This document shows positions 10,358 through 22,418 of a stretch of DNA of 64,000 nucleotides, piece after piece (the stretch's first letter is position 1; each line of letters opens with the position of its first letter). The stretch is from Marinicella algicola. GTDB taxonomy: Bacteria > Pseudomonadota > Gammaproteobacteria > Xanthomonadales > Marinicellaceae. The notes under the pieces were generated by a model. The model saw nothing but the letters and a program-made list of their open reading frames with translations. It was not told where the DNA came from and did not search any database. Both the position numbers and the translations under genes were made by a program. The DNA lies in assembly GCF_028401385.1 (NCBI RefSeq), contig NZ_JAQOMR010000001.1, positions 3,578,501-3,642,500 of the forward strand, in the 5' to 3' direction.

Positions 10358-12054
10358 GAGCCGGAAAATTTGCAAACCTCGGGCCGATCATCCGTCTTTT
10401 CTGGCGCGAACGGCGCGGCGGGCTCTTGGCCGGCGCTGCCCTTTCGGCCGCCACCGTTCTGGCCGGTATCGCCCTTCTTGGCGTCTCCGGCTGGTTCGTT
10501 ACCGCCGCCGCAATCGCTGGGTTGACGACGGCCACCGCCCTTGCCTTTGATGTCTTCGCGCCGTCCGCTGCGATACGATTTCTGGCGCTGTCACGCACGG
10601 GTGCCCGTTACTTCGAGCGACTGCAAACCCATGACGCGACACTGCGCGTACTGGCGGGCCTGCGCGTCAGCCTGTTCAAGGGCTTTGCCGCACCGGGCGC
10701 GGCAAAGGCACTCGGGCTTCGCCCAGCCCGCCTGCTGTTCCGGCTGACAGCGGATGTCGATGCACTCGATTCGCTTTACCTGCGCGTACTGGTGCCGAGT
10801 TTCGTTGCCGTCATCGCCGGTCTGATAACCATTGCCGCGCTCGGTGCGCTGTCGTGGACACTCGCCTTTGCCGTTGGTGCGGCAATCATCATTCCCGGTC
10901 TTACCATTCCTGTCCTGTCAGCACGCTTTGCAGAAAAGCCCGCGCGCCGTCGCGCCCATGCCCAGGAAGCGCTTCGCGCCCGTGCTGTCGATCTCGTCGC
11001 CGGCCAGAGCGAACTCGCCTTCGCCGGTGGCCTTCAGGACCAGCGCGCCCGTGTTGCAACGGCAGACACCCGCGAGCATGCCTCGGATCTGGTGTTGAAC
11101 CGGATCGAGACCAATGCCGGATTCGGCTTCGACGTGGTGACGGCCCTGATCCTGTCAGGCGTGCTTCTGGCCGGCGCAGCGCTTGCTGCAGCAGGCACGG
11201 TAACGGCGCCACTTGCAGCTCTTGCGCTGCTGATTGCCTTTGCAGCGCTTGAACCCTTTGCCGGCCTTCGCCGCGGTGCGATGGAGCTTGGCCGTACGCT
11301 GCTGGCCGCACGCCGGCTTTCGCCGCGCCTTGACGCAGAGCCCGCCAGCCGTTTTCTGCCCGCAGCACCGAAACCCGGCAACGCACTCGAACTCGACAAT
11401 GTCACCATGCGCTACGATGGCCGCGCCCGCGCGGCGGTCGAAGGCCTTTCGCTTGCCGTCAAAGCCGGTGAAAAGGTGGCCCTGATCGGCGCCAGCGGCG
11501 CCGGAAAATCTTCGATCATGTCACTTTTTGCAGGCGAAATCGCACCCCAGACCGGCAGTGTTGCAGCCCTTGATGCGACGATCCTCAGCCAACGCACCGA
11601 ATTGTTCCAGGATTCGCTGCGCGCAAACCTAAAGATCGCAGCACCGAAAGCCGATGACGACACCATGATGGCAGCGCTAGATGCCGCTGGCCTCGGTGAA
11701 ACCGTCCGCGCATTGCCCGAAGGCCTTGATACCGATCTCGGAGAGCAGGGCATCGGCCTTTCCGGAGGACAGGCGCGCCGCCTGACGCTTGCACGCCTGC
11801 TCTTACGCGACACACCGGTTTTTCTGCTTGACGAGCCCACCGAGGGCCTCGACGGCAAAACCGCACGGGATGTCCTGTCACGGATCAATGTGCGTGCCGG
11901 CGAAGGCCGTACACTTCTGGTCGCGACGCATATCCGCAGAGAGGCGGAGATCGCAGACCGTCTGCTTGTTATCAATTCGGGGCGAATTATCGCCGCCCCA
12001 GAACGGGGCGAACCCGGCTTTGACGCCGCGCTCGCCGCACTGAGGCCGGACTGA
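10354..12054 (+). CDS. cydC: Cysteine/glutathione exporter ABC subunit CydC
   Basis: 566 residues, unbroken. The second half of the CydDC heterodimer. The membrane domain (residues about 15-320) carries FLALSRTGARYFERLQTHD, a typical CydC loop. The ATPase shows Walker A GASGAGKSSIMSLF, signature LSGGQARRLTLARL and Walker B VFLLDEPTEGLD. It starts within the cydD stop codon (ATGA overlap), pointing to translational coupling, and is followed 90 bases later by cydA. Its intact frame over 1.7 kb contrasts with broken cydD and cydA on either side. Confidence 0.95.
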   Translation: MRAGKFANLGPIIRLFWRERRGGLLAGAALSAATVLAGIALLGVSGWFVTAAAIAGLTTATALAFDVFAPSAAIRFLALSRTGARYFERLQTHDATLRVLAGLRVSLFKGFAAPGAAKALGLRPARLLFRLTADVDALDSLYLRVLVPSFVAVIAGLITIAALGALSWTLAFAVGAAIIIPGLTIPVLSARFAEKPARRRAHAQEALRARAVDLVAGQSELAFAGGLQDQRARVATADTREHASDLVLNRIETNAGFGFDVVTALILSGVLLAGAALAAAGTVTAPLAALALLIAFAALEPFAGLRRGAMELGRTLLAARRLSPRLDAEPASRFLPAAPKPGNALELDNVTMRYDGRARAAVEGLSLAVKAGEKVALIGASGAGKSSIMSLFAGEIAPQTGSVAALDATILSQRTELFQDSLRANLKIAAPKADDDTMMAALDAAGLGETVRALPEGLDTDLGEQGIGLSGGQARRLTLARLLLRDTPVFLLDEPTEGLDGKTARDVLSRINVRAGEGRTLLVATHIRREAEIADRLLVINSGRIIAAPERGEPGFDAALAALRPD

Positions 12055-12144
12055 AACCCGTCCTCCAATAACGAAATGCGGTTTTGCCGTTGGTCCGGCA
12101 AAATCGATGAAACTTAGACCCGGTTTGAACGCGGGAGAGACGCA

Positions 12145-13738
12145 ATGGAACTGGACATCGTGGCGCTATCGCGCCTGCAATTTGCTATGACGGCACTATA
12201 TCACTTTCTGTTTGTGCCGTTGACGCTGGGCCTTTCCATGATCGTTGCGATCATGGAAACGACCTACGTTATGACTGGCCGCAAAATATGGCGGCAAATG
12301 ACAAAATTCTGGGGGACGCTGTTTGGCATCAACTTTGCCATCGGCGTCTCCACTGGCCTCGTGATGGAATTCCAGTTCGGCATGAACTGGAGCTATTACA
12401 GCCATTATGTCGGTGACATTTTCGGCGCGCCTCTGGCGATTGAAGGTCTGATGGCCTTCTTCCTTGAAGCAACCTTCGTGGGCCTGTTCTTCTTCGGCTG
12501 GGACCGCATGTCGCGGGTTGCCCACCTGATCACCACCTGGTGCGTTGCCATCGGCTCGAACCTCTCGGCGTTGTGGATCCTGATCGCCAATGGCTGGATG
12601 CAAAACCCGGTCGGCTCGACCTTCAACCCGATCACGATGCGCATGGAAGTCTCGAACTTCTTCCAGGTCCTGACCAATCCGGTTGCCCAGGCCAAATCTC
12701 GTCCATACGGTATCGGCTGGTTATGTCACCGCCTCGGTCTTTGTGCTTGGCGTCGGCGCCTGGTACGTGCTGAAGGGCCGCCACGTCGAGCTCGCCAAGC
12801 GCTCGATGACGGTTGCCTGTGCTTTCGGCCTGGCCGCCGCGCTGTCGGTAGTCGTACTCGGTGACGAGAGCGGCTATCTAACCACCGAACACCAGAAGAT
12901 GAAGCTGGCGGCGATCGAATCCATGTGGGAAACCGAACCGGCTCCCGCCTCCTTCACCCTGTTCGGCATCCCGGACACGAAGGACCGCGAGACGCATTAT
13001 GCAGTCCACATCCCCTGGGTCATGGGCCTGATCGGCACCCGCTCGCTGGATACCCCGATCGAAGGCATCAACGAGCTGGTCAAAAGCGGCAAGGCCCGTA
13101 TCGAAAACGGTATTCTGGCCTATGAGGCACTGGGCAATATACGCCAGGCCATGGGAACGGGCACGCCCGATACCGCAGACCAGGCAACGTTCGAACAGTA
13201 TGGCAACGACCTCGGCTACGCCTATCTTCTGAAGCGCTTTGTCGATGATCCGAGCCAGGCCACACCGGCACAGATCGATCAGGCGGCCAACAGCCTCATT
13301 CCGCCAGTCGGAACACTGTTCTGGTCGTTCCGCATCATGGTCGGCTGCGGCTTCCTGTTTATCGCGGTGATGGCAACATTCTTCTACCTGTCGACACGTC
13401 GTCGTCTGGATAGCCATCGCTGGCTGCTGCATGTCGCCGTCTGGATCATTCCGCTGCCGTGGATTGCCGCAGAAGCGGGATGGATCGTTGCCGAACTCGG
13501 CCGTCAGCCGTGGATCATCGAGGGCATTCTGCCGACGGCACTTGCCGTCTCCAGCCTCGGTGCAGGAACCCTGTTTCTGACCATTACCGGCTTCGTCGCC
13601 CTCTATACGGTGCTGTTCATCATCGAAATGGGCCTGATGCTCGCCGCGATCCGCAAGGGACCGCAGCCTGACAACGGACCAGAGATGCCTGTCCTCGGCT
13701 TCCGCCGCGTTCAGGGCACCATGACACCCGCGGAGTAA
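12145..13738 (+). CDS. cydA: Cytochrome bd oxidase subunit I, one frame break
   Basis: Quinol-oxidising subunit of the high-affinity terminal oxidase. His20 in the first helix ([15 protein letters not shown]) is the heme b595 ligand position, and GRQPW marks the canonical segment after the Q-loop. The frame breaks near 12696-12700: AKSRPY should read [11 protein letters not shown], which needs one base removed, so this is an insertion-type error unlike most others here. Corrected length about 530 residues, as for long-form CydA. GGGAGAG lies 6-12 bases before the ATG. cydB follows after 6 bases. Confidence 0.95.
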
Positions 13739-13744
13739 ATCATC

Positions 13745-14896
13745 ATGGTACTACACGATCTCATTTCCTACGAAGTCCTCCGCGTGATCTGGTGGTTGCT
13801 GCTCGGCGTCCTGCTGATCGGCTTCGCCATCATGGACGGCTTCGACCTTGGCACGACAACACTTCTGCCCTTCGTTGCCAAGGGTGACACAGAGCGGCGC
13901 ATCGTCGTAAACACAATTGGTCCTGTCTGGGAAGGCAACCAGGTCTGGCTCGTCCTCGGCGGCGGCGCGATCTTCGCGGCATGGCCGGCGATCTACGCCG
14001 TGTCGTTTTCGGGCTTTTATCTGGCGATGTTCGCGATCCTGTTCGCACTCATCCTGCGCCCGGTTGGCTTCAAGTATCGCTCCAAGCGCGAAAGCGCGAG
14101 ATGGCGCACCACCTGGGACTGGATGCTGTTCATCGGCGGCTTCGTGCCGACGCTGATCTTCGGTGTGGCACTCGGCAATGTGCTTCAGGGCGTTCCCTTC
14201 CGGCTCGATGACGACCTTCGGATCTTCTACGACGGCACGTTCTTCGGCCTGCTGAACCCCTACGCACTGCTGGCCGGTCTGGTCTGCGTCGCCATGCTGG
14301 TCATGCATGGGGCGGCCTATCTGTCGACCAAGACGGAAGGTCCGATCAACGACCGGGCACGGGCCTACGGTTCGGTCTCGGCCCTCGCGCTGATCGTGCT
14401 GTTCGCACTGGCCGGTGTCTGGCTCTATTATGGTATTGACGGCTACGCCTTTATCGGCCCCGTCGATGCCTCCGGACCGTCCAACCCGCTGATGAACGAC
14501 GTTGCCCGCGAGCAGGGTGCCTGGTTCGTGAATTACGGACGCTATCCCTGGATGATGCTAGCGCCTGCGCTTGGCTTCATCGGGGCGATCGGCGCCTTTA
14601 TCGGACTGAAGGGCAGCAAGCCGACACTTGCCATGCTGTCCTCGGGCATCTCGGTGTTCGGCGTTGTCGCAACGCCGGGTGTGGCAATGTTCCCGTTCAT
14701 TCTGCCGTCCTCGGAGCAGCCCGCAGCAAGCCTGACGGCCTGGGATTCATCCTCCAGCCACGTGACGCTGTTCATCATGCTGATCTGCGCCCTGATCTTC
14801 GTGCCGATCATCCTCGCCTACACCTCATGGGTTTACCATATCATGTGGGGCAAGGTGACGGACAAGGACATCAACGGCGGCGGTCACGCCTATTGA
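13745..14896 (+). CDS. cydB: Cytochrome bd oxidase subunit II
   Basis: 383 residues, intact. It begins VLHDLISYEVLRVIWWLLLG and has the signature IMDGFDLGTTTLLPFV followed by NTIGPVWEGNQVWLVLGGGA in the first loop, diagnostic of CydB. About nine membrane helices. It ends 57 bases before cydX and sits 6 bases after cydA, so subunits I, II and X are made from one transcript. Together with CydA it binds the b595/d heme pair and reduces oxygen without pumping protons. Confidence 0.97.
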   Translation: MVLHDLISYEVLRVIWWLLLGVLLIGFAIMDGFDLGTTTLLPFVAKGDTERRIVVNTIGPVWEGNQVWLVLGGGAIFAAWPAIYAVSFSGFYLAMFAILFALILRPVGFKYRSKRESARWRTTWDWMLFIGGFVPTLIFGVALGNVLQGVPFRLDDDLRIFYDGTFFGLLNPYALLAGLVCVAMLVMHGAAYLSTKTEGPINDRARAYGSVSALALIVLFALAGVWLYYGIDGYAFIGPVDASGPSNPLMNDVAREQGAWFVNYGRYPWMMLAPALGFIGAIGAFIGLKGSKPTLAMLSSGISVFGVVATPGVAMFPFILPSSEQPAASLTAWDSSSSHVTLFIMLICALIFVPIILAYTSWVYHIMWGKVTDKDINGGGHAY

Positions 14897-14953
14897 TCAT
14901 AATTGACGGGCCTTTCCGCAAGGCCCGTCCCGATCGGAACAAAGGAGCTATAT

Positions 14954-15076
14954 ATGTGGTATTTCGCATGGATCCTCGGTCTGCCGCTGGCCGCACTTTT
15001 CGCAGTGCTCAACGCCATGTGGTACGAAATGATGGATGACCGCGCCAAGGAGCGCCAGCAGCAGAACCAGGGCTGA
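14954..15076 (+). CDS. cydX: Cytochrome bd small subunit CydX
   Basis: A 40-residue single-helix protein starting MWYFAWILGLPLAALFAVLN, the classic CydX pattern (MWYFAWILG), then AMWYEMMDD and a short charged tail. CydX stabilises the hemes in the CydAB complex. AAAGGAGC lies 5-12 bases before the ATG. It closes the operon; a strong terminator begins 20 bases after its stop. Confidence 0.93.
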   Translation: MWYFAWILGLPLAALFAVLNAMWYEMMDDRAKERQQQNQG

Positions 15077-15095
15077 TACGCCCCTGCCGCGATCA

Positions 15096-15137
15096 AAAAC
15101 CCGGGTCAGCCGATCGGCAGACCCGGGTTTTGTGTTT
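15096..15137 (+). terminator. Rho-independent terminator of the cyd operon
   Basis: An 11-12-bp GC-rich stem (AAACCCGGGTC paired with GACCCGGGTTT) with a 12-base loop is followed by TTTTGTGTTT. A-rich bases on the 5' side mean it may also serve the converging minus-strand gene. Confidence 0.85.
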
Positions 15138-15156
15138 CCGTCCTCGGACGACAGCT

Positions 15157-15753
15157 CTAAAGCCGCTCGCCTGCCAGTTCGTTTTCCGTCATATCCACGT
15201 AAAATCCGACATCGCGGTCGGCAGGATAGAAATCGAGATAGCGGTGCCAGATCTCCAGCGCGGCATCCGGCCTTCCGGTCCTGTCGAGAATCGTCGCCAT
15301 CAACCCGAGCCCGCCGAAATCACGCGGCTCCAATGAAAGCGCATTGCCGATATCATCCATCGCCCTGTTGAAGTCACCATGGGCATAGTGAATGACGGCT
15401 CGTTTGCGGAAGGCTGCAGGTTCGTCGGGCCTGAGGGCGATTGCCTCCGACAGGAAATCAAGCGCGGCCGCCGTACGGTCGTCCGCCGCCGCCTCATCCG
15501 ACCATTTGAACAGCAGGGACACCGTCGCGCTTGGCGAACGGTCGAGATAGTCGTCTATTTCCTTGGCAAAGGCAGCCGCCGCGTCTGGATCGCGGGCACG
15601 GACAAGCTTTTGATACATCGCATCCAGCGGATCAACAGAGGTCGAGATCCCGGCGGCAGGTTCCGGCGGCCTCTTGGCTGATTGCGCGAGCGCTGGCTGC
15701 ACCGCAAAAGGTGACAGCGAGAGAATGGTCAGGAAGGCAGACATAAAGCGCAT
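15157..15753 (-). CDS. Secreted tetratricopeptide-repeat protein
   Basis: 198 residues from the ATG at 15753 (MRFMSAFLTIL). The first about 25 residues are a Sec signal peptide ending AVQPALAQ. Residues 95-190 contain TPR-like helix pairs (TAAALDFLSEAIALRPDEPA, then AVIHYAHGDFNRAMDDIGNA and MATILDRTGRPDAALEIW). TPR proteins mediate protein contacts; no partner is indicated. It converges on the cyd operon and shares the terminator region. Confidence 0.75.
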   Translation of the reverse strand: MRFMSAFLTILSLSPFAVQPALAQSAKRPPEPAAGISTSVDPLDAMYQKLVRARDPDAAAAFAKEIDDYLDRSPSATVSLLFKWSDEAAADDRTAAALDFLSEAIALRPDEPAAFRKRAVIHYAHGDFNRAMDDIGNALSLEPRDFGGLGLMATILDRTGRPDAALEIWHRYLDFYPADRDVGFYVDMTENELAGERL

Positions 15754-15834
15754 GACGGGATGGTATCCCGTCATGGCGAAAATTCAAACAGATATTGCTC
15801 CGGCCTGATCAAGGACAAGGACCGGTGACACACT

Positions 15835-15960
15835 TCAGCCCTGGCGGGCCTTGAAGCGCGGGTTCTGCTTGTTGATGATGTATACTCGGCCCTTGCGGCG
15901 CACCAGACGGTTTTCCCGGTGACGGGACTTGAGCGCCTTGAGCGAATTCTTGATCTTCAT
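15835..15960 (-). CDS. rpmJ: Ribosomal protein L36, zinc-free type
   Basis: 41 residues: [18 protein letters not shown] at the N-terminus and [11 protein letters not shown] at the end, fully typical of the rhizobial 41-residue L36. It contains no cysteine, so it is the C-minus form that does not bind zinc. It is a 50S subunit component. The region upstream (15961-16080) separates it from purK, so it probably has its own promoter. Confidence 0.93.
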   Translation of the reverse strand: MKIKNSLKALKSRHRENRLVRRKGRVYIINKQNPRFKARQG

Positions 15961-16087
15961 GTTTTCGATCCGCTGTTTGTGCCGCGCTCGACTGACTAGT
16001 AAAGGCGGTCTGATTCAACATTCAAAAGCGCGCCGGAACAGGGCGCGCTTGGCTGTGGCCGGTTCGTAGCGAATGGCTGGCCCAAAG

Positions 16088-17160
16088 TCAACTGTTTCGG
16101 AGGTTTTCGTGAGTCTGAAGAACGGTGACATGGCCCATCTTGCGACCCGGCCGGGTTTCGGCCTTGCCGTAGAGATGCACCAGCGCACCGGGCGTCGTCA
16201 TCCAGCGCGGAATGTCATCCATATCGTCGCCGATGATATTGTGCATCACGCAGTCGCTGTGACGGACAGGGTCAATCAGCGGCAACCCGCAAACGGCACG
16301 GATATGCTGCTCGAACTGCGAGATCACGCAAGCCGCCTCGCTCCAATGGCCGGAATTGTGCACGCGCGGTGCAAACTCATTGGCAAGCAGGCGCCCGTCG
16401 CGCGCGACGAAAAGCTCAAGGCCCGCAACGCCGACATATCCAAGAGCGGAGAGAAGTTTCTCTGCAGCGATCCTCGCCTTCCCGTTCAGGTCGTCGGTGA
16501 CGCGCGCAGGCACACGCGAAACCCTGAGAATACCATCGCGATGCTCGTTTTCGGCCGGATCGAAACAGACGATGCCGCCATCGATGCCGCGCACGGCAAT
16601 CACCGAGATTTCGCGCTCGAAATCGATCCACTCCTCGAAGATCGCCGGTGCGCCGGCAAGGGCTGCAAACGCGGCATCGGCGTCATCGCCTTCGCCCTTG
16701 AAAACCCACTGGCCCTTGCCGTCATAGCCGAAGCGGCGCGTCTTCAGCACGCCACGCCCGCCAAAAGCGCAAGCGCCGCATCAAGATCGGCCCGGATATC
16801 GACGGCGTGAAAGCCCGCCGTCGGGATACCGCATTCATTAAGAAACGCTTTCTCGGTCAGTCGATCCTGCGAGATCGAAAGCGCGCGGGCCGGCGGATAG
16901 ACAGGCCGCTGGGCGGCAAGCAGGGCCGCGCTCTTTTCAGGCACATTCTCAAACTCATAGGTGATGACACTGCACTGCCTGGCAAGCTCGGCCAGTGCGC
17001 GCTCATCATCATAGGCAGCCACGATATGATCGTTTGCGACCTGGGCTGCCGGACAATACGGATCAGGCTCCAGAATGACGGTTCGGATCGAAAGCCGGGC
17101 GGCGGCCATGGCCAGCATGCGGCCGAGCTGGCCGCCGCCGATGATACCGATGGTTCTCAT
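16088..17160 (-). CDS. purK: 5-(carboxyamino)imidazole ribonucleotide synthase, one frameshift
   Basis: The ATP-grasp enzyme making N5-CAIR from AIR and bicarbonate in purine synthesis. It starts MRTIGIIGGGQLGRMLAMAA, the nucleotide-fold signature. The ATP-grasp body includes KTRRFGYDGKGQW and ELFVARDGRLLANEFAPR with HNSGHW, the conserved C-terminal block. The frame breaks at the CC pair 16761-16762 (GGG expected on the coding strand), which restores LLGGRGVLKTRR. About 357 residues when corrected. It begins 4 bases after the purE stop, so purEK is one operon. Confidence 0.93.
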
Positions 17161-17164
17161 GGGC

Positions 17165-17668
17165 CTATTCGTCCTTGTCGATGGGATATTCTGCAACATG
17201 GGCCGCCTGTCGGGCGCGATAATCGTCGAGCCTGCCTGCAAGCTCCGGATCCGCCAGCGCCAGCACGGCCGTCGCAAGAAGGGCAGCGTTGATCGCACCC
17301 GCCTTGCCAATCGCCAACGTCCCAACGGGCACGCCCGCCGGCATCTGCACGATCGAAAGCAGGCTGTCCTGGCCTGAAAGCGCACGTGACTGAACGGGGA
17401 CGCCGAAGACCGGCAGCGGCGTCAGCGCCGCAAGCATGCCCGGCAGATGCGCCGCACCGCCGGCACCGGCAATGATGATCTGAAACTCTTCAGCACGCGC
17501 ACCACGGGCAAATTCATAAAGCCGGTCCGGCGTGCGGTGAGCGGAGACGATCCGCGCCTCATAGTCCACATCGAGAATGTCGAGCGTATCGGCAGTGTTC
17601 TTCATCGTTTCCCAGTCTGACTGGGACCCCATGACAATGGCAACGGGTGGGTTCTTGATCGGGCTCAT
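17165..17668 (-). CDS. purE: N5-carboxyaminoimidazole ribonucleotide mutase
   Basis: 167 residues, intact. Class I PurE, converting N5-CAIR to CAIR. Motifs: GSQSDWETM for phosphate binding, SAHRTPDR with the catalytic histidine, and [12 protein letters not shown]. Start at 17668 has GGAAGG 5-10 bases upstream. First gene of purEK; the divergent YdcH-like gene begins 272 bases away. Confidence 0.95.
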   Translation of the reverse strand: MSPIKNPPVAIVMGSQSDWETMKNTADTLDILDVDYEARIVSAHRTPDRLYEFARGARAEEFQIIIAGAGGAAHLPGMLAALTPLPVFGVPVQSRALSGQDSLLSIVQMPAGVPVGTLAIGKAGAINAALLATAVLALADPELAGRLDDYRARQAAHVAEYPIDKDE

Positions 17669-17939
17669 CGGCCTTCCGTTTCAATCGTGGTTCCAATTCT
17701 GGCGAAACCGGGGCACGGCCACGGTCAAACCCGGCCGAAGCCGATCCGGAAAGCCTTTAGCATCATTCGTTTTCGGAGAAAAGCAAGCTGTCGACGGGTG
17801 ATAGCGCAGACATTGAAAATGCCGCCGTAAAATCACATTTCCGCCTTCGACAAGCGTGCGGAAACATGGCATGGTTTTGTTGCAAATTGATGACGATGAG
17901 CCGCAGCCTGCGGTGATAGACAAAGGAAGGACGTGTGAA

Positions 17940-18112
17940 ATGACAGTTCAGACCCACCTTGCCGCCCTTGAGGAAAAGCATTCCGCGCTGGAAAAAGATT
18001 GCAAAACGTGATGTCCGCACCGTCCAGCAATGACGAGGAAATCATCGAACTCAAACGCAAGAAATTATACCTCAAAGACGAAATCGAGCGTCTTCAGCAC
18101 TCAGCGAACTGA
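17940..18112 (+). CDS. YdcH family (DUF465) small protein, one frameshift
   Basis: A short charged coiled-coil protein: HLAALEEKHSALEKD, then, after restoring one T at 17999-18000, LQNVMSAPSSND and EIIELKRKKLYLKDEIERL. The second block is the diagnostic DUF465 helix. About 57 residues when corrected. AAGGAAGG precedes the ATG. Function in the family is unknown; rhizobia usually carry several copies. A strong terminator follows. Confidence 0.8.
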
Positions 18113-18136
18113 TCATAGACCCTTTCCAGATATGCA

Positions 18137-18166
18137 ACGCCCCGGCTTAGACCGGGGCGTTTTTTC
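18137..18166 (+). terminator. Rho-independent terminator after the YdcH-like gene
   Basis: ACGCCCCGG and CCGGGGCGT form a perfect 9-bp stem with a 6-base loop, followed by a T run. Confidence 0.85.
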
Positions 18167-18184
18167 GGGCGAAATGTCGAAAGA

Positions 18185-18529
18185 CTATGTTGTCTCCGTC
18201 TTCTTCATCACGCCGACGCGGATCATCACTTCCCGGGGAATGTCATAGGTCGATGTCAGGTGGTGGTCGGTCTTGAGCTCCAGATAATCGCGCTGGATGA
18301 ACAGCGCGAAGGCGCGGTCGGCGGCCTCCTGCACCAGTGCGTCACGATCCTGATTGGAGCCCGGCGTCTCATCGTGGCGTCTCAACGCCGCCAGTGCCTC
18401 CTCCAGCCGCCGCCCGATCCGCCCCAGCGCCTGCGCCGTCTCCTGCATGATCTCGTATTGCAGGGCATCCATCTCGGGGTCGAGCGACACGCTGTTCGTT
18501 CCGGGAAGTATCGGTGTTTTACTGGCCAT
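18185..18529 (-). CDS. Conserved hypothetical protein (DUF6665-like)
   Basis: 114 residues from the ATG at 18529, with AAGG 5-10 bases upstream. Mostly helical in the middle (MQETAQALGRIGRRLEEAL) and ending in a strand-rich segment (STYDIPREVMIRVGVM). It has no signal peptide or membrane helix. It resembles a small cytoplasmic protein family conserved in Rhizobiales that I recall as DUF6665. Function unknown. It lies downstream of the rpsA terminator on the same strand and probably has its own promoter. Confidence 0.6.
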   Translation of the reverse strand: MASKTPILPGTNSVSLDPEMDALQYEIMQETAQALGRIGRRLEEALAALRRHDETPGSNQDRDALVQEAADRAFALFIQRDYLELKTDHHLTSTYDIPREVMIRVGVMKKTETT

Positions 18530-18600
18530 GACCTTATCCTTGAGCACGTCTCATTCCGAACATCGGAAAGCGCTCCCCGTCGTCAAGTTCAACGGCCAAG

Positions 18601-18637
18601 AAAAACCGCCGGGCGTTGCCACCCGACGGTTCATTTT
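18601..18637 (-). terminator. Rho-independent terminator of rpsA
   Basis: Read on the minus strand, AACCGTCGGG pairs with CCCGGCGGTT around an 8-base loop and is followed by TTTTTC. It starts 27 bases after the rpsA stop. Confidence 0.8.
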
Positions 18638-18663
18638 TTCAGTGCGTGTAAGCGGTGAGCTTA

Positions 18664-20367
<1,704 letters not shown>

Positions 20368-20538
20368 AAAAACTCCTGGATCGTGTCGGTCTGTCAGGGC
20401 CGAACACGCGTAGCGCCGGTGGTTCGTGTTGATCTTCGGCTGTCATCGCACCCCTCTTCACCCGGCTTCGGGCAGAAAGAGTATTCCGGCGCATGGATGC
20501 AATGAAAACCATAAATTGCGGAGCCTCCTCCGCATGTA

Positions 20539-21171
20539 TTACAGATCAGGCCGCTTTTCTGCATAAGCACAAGCAGCCCGAAACGCGGCCTCTATACCCA
20601 TTTTAGACGTATCAAGCAAGTGCGCATCGTCCGCCGGGCGCAAAGGACTGTCCTTTCGCCCCATATCGCGCGCGTCGCGGCGGCGCACATCTTCCAAAAT
20701 CCGGTCGAAATCCGCGACCTCACCTCTGGCCAGGATCTCGTCATACCGGCGTTTGGCACGAACTTGCGCATCGGCCGTGACATAGAGCTTCACCGGCGCA
20801 TCCGGACAGACGACCGTACCGATATCACGCCCGTCAAGCACCGCGCCGCGCGCCGAGGATGCGAAACGTCGCTGGGCGGCCACCAGCGCAACACGCACCG
20901 AAGGCATCGCCGCAACCTTCGAAGCGGCCTCACCGATATCGTGAGCGGACAAAACCGCGCGATCGAGATTGCCAAGGTCGATACTGGCCGCAGTTTGTGC
21001 CGCAATCGCTTCATCATCAAGCGGCTTTCCCGCATCGAGCAACGCCTTTGCAGTCGCCCGGTAGGTCAGACCCGTATCGAGGTGCGGCAGGCCAAAATGT
21101 TCGGCAAGCTTGCGCGCCAGTGTACCCTTACCGGCAGCAGCCGGTCCATCGATTGCGATCACAAAGCTCAT
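20539..21171 (-). CDS. cmk: Cytidylate kinase
   Basis: 210 residues, intact. Phosphorylates CMP and dCMP with ATP. P-loop [15 protein letters not shown] at residues 8-22, the [10 protein letters not shown] substrate segment and [17 protein letters not shown], all standard for bacterial Cmk. Upstream of rpsA in the same direction. The usual aroA neighbour is not seen upstream; the DUF4167 gene is there instead. Confidence 0.95.
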   Translation of the reverse strand: MSFVIAIDGPAAAGKGTLARKLAEHFGLPHLDTGLTYRATAKALLDAGKPLDDEAIAAQTAASIDLGNLDRAVLSAHDIGEAASKVAAMPSVRVALVAAQRRFASSARGAVLDGRDIGTVVCPDAPVKLYVTADAQVRAKRRYDEILARGEVADFDRILEDVRRRDARDMGRKDSPLRPADDAHLLDTSKMGIEAAFRAACAYAEKRPDL

Positions 21172-21314
21172 GGAAGTCGTCCCGTTTACCTGCCGGTCCG
21201 TCGCGCGTCAGCCCCGAAACCGAATATCACCGCACAGCTGCACCATCGACCAGTAACGATGAAGGCCCGACCGCTATGGCCGGGCCCTATCCAGATTTTC
21301 TTGATCCGCCTCTG

Positions 21315-22101
21315 TTATTCCGAGGCGCTGTCGGCCATCGCCGGCGCCTTGTCCTTCTCGCCAGACGCAGCATCGGCAGCGGCGGCTTCGACTTGGGAGT
21401 GCGACGGCGGCGCACCGGTTTTTCGGTGCTTCCGCCTCACCAGCGCTCTCGGCAGCCGGTGCGGCATTGCTGTCGCCACCAGCGCTCTCGGCAGCCGCTG
21501 TGGCAGTGCTGTCATCGCCAGCATTTTCGGCGCCGGCAGCGCGCTTGGTGCGGCGCGGGCGGCTGGCGGCTGGCGAACGGCGGCGCGACTTCTGCGCGGG
21601 CTGACCATCGGCCTCCTCGGCAGCAACCTCGGCGGGCGTTCCGTCGATCACCGGCTGCGGCCCGTCGCCATCAACCTGCTGTTCCTGCTTGCGGGGCTGT
21701 TCCCTGCGCTCATTACGCTCATTGCGCCCGTTGCGTTCATCGGACGGCGACTGATTATTGTTGGCCTTGCTTGCCGCAGCGTCGTCATTGTCGTCGCTAT
21801 TGTCGGAGCGGTCGTCACGCTGGCTACGTTCCTGCATCTGCGACTGGGCGGCGGCAATGATCCGGATATAATGCTCGGCGTGCTGGAGGTAATTCTCCGC
21901 CATAACACGGTCGCCAGAACTCTGAGAGTCGCGGGCAAGCGACATGTATTTTTCTGCGACATGCTGCGCGGTGCCCCGCACTTTCACATCAGGACCGGTA
22001 CTGTCATAGGTCCGGGTCAGCGGGTTGGCGCCCTTGCGGTTAAAGTTATTATTATTGCTGCCGCGCCCCCGGCTGCGCTTATTCTGCTGTCCTGGCCTCA
22101 T
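21315..22101 (-). CDS. DUF4167 domain protein, basic/acidic low-complexity tail, frameshifted near the end
   Basis: About 262 residues. Start 22101 (MRPGQQNKRSRGRG) has AGGTGA about 10 bases upstream. Residues 1-85 are the DUF4167 domain, with YDSTGPDVKVRGTAQHVAEK and AENYLQHAEHYIRIIAAAQ. Then come charged runs and a repeat-rich segment with three near-copies of an AxAAESAGxD unit. Near 21419-21423 (T5 run) and about 21391 two lost bases would give RRRRTPK then VEAAAADAASGEK and an acidic end. The basic N-terminus suggests RNA binding, but the function is not established. Confidence 0.8.
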
Positions 22102-22418
22102 GGAGTATTCACCTGAATTTTCTGTCAATGGTCGAGCCTTGCCATTTGCCGTCCCCGCATTGGCGAAACACGGCGGCATAGCCCCGCTGGCAGCGCAAAA
22201 CACCGGCTGCCATTCGTGGAATTCAAATACCTGAATCACGCAAAAACGGCATGTCACAATGAACCAACACTGGACGGGAAACCTTGGGACTGTTGCCAAG
22301 CGACGAATCGCTGTTTCTTTCAGTCACTGTTTTGCGTGGGTGCAACCTATCGTGCTTGCCTTAAAATTCCAAGCCCTTTCTTCAGCTGTTTTCAAAAAGG
22401 CCGGACAAGGTTCAATTT
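22102..22418. other. Intergenic stretch with no recognised element
   Basis: 317 bases between the prmC stop and the DUF4167 start, both genes on the minus strand. It should hold the DUF4167 promoter, but I see no convincing sigma-70 pair, hairpin with T run, or small ORF with a ribosome site. Confidence 0.5.

Noticed and set aside
20620..22116. Long open frame on the plus strand opposite cmk and the DUF4167 gene
   Set aside because: It spans two real minus-strand genes and is a by-product of high GC; composition is not protein-like.
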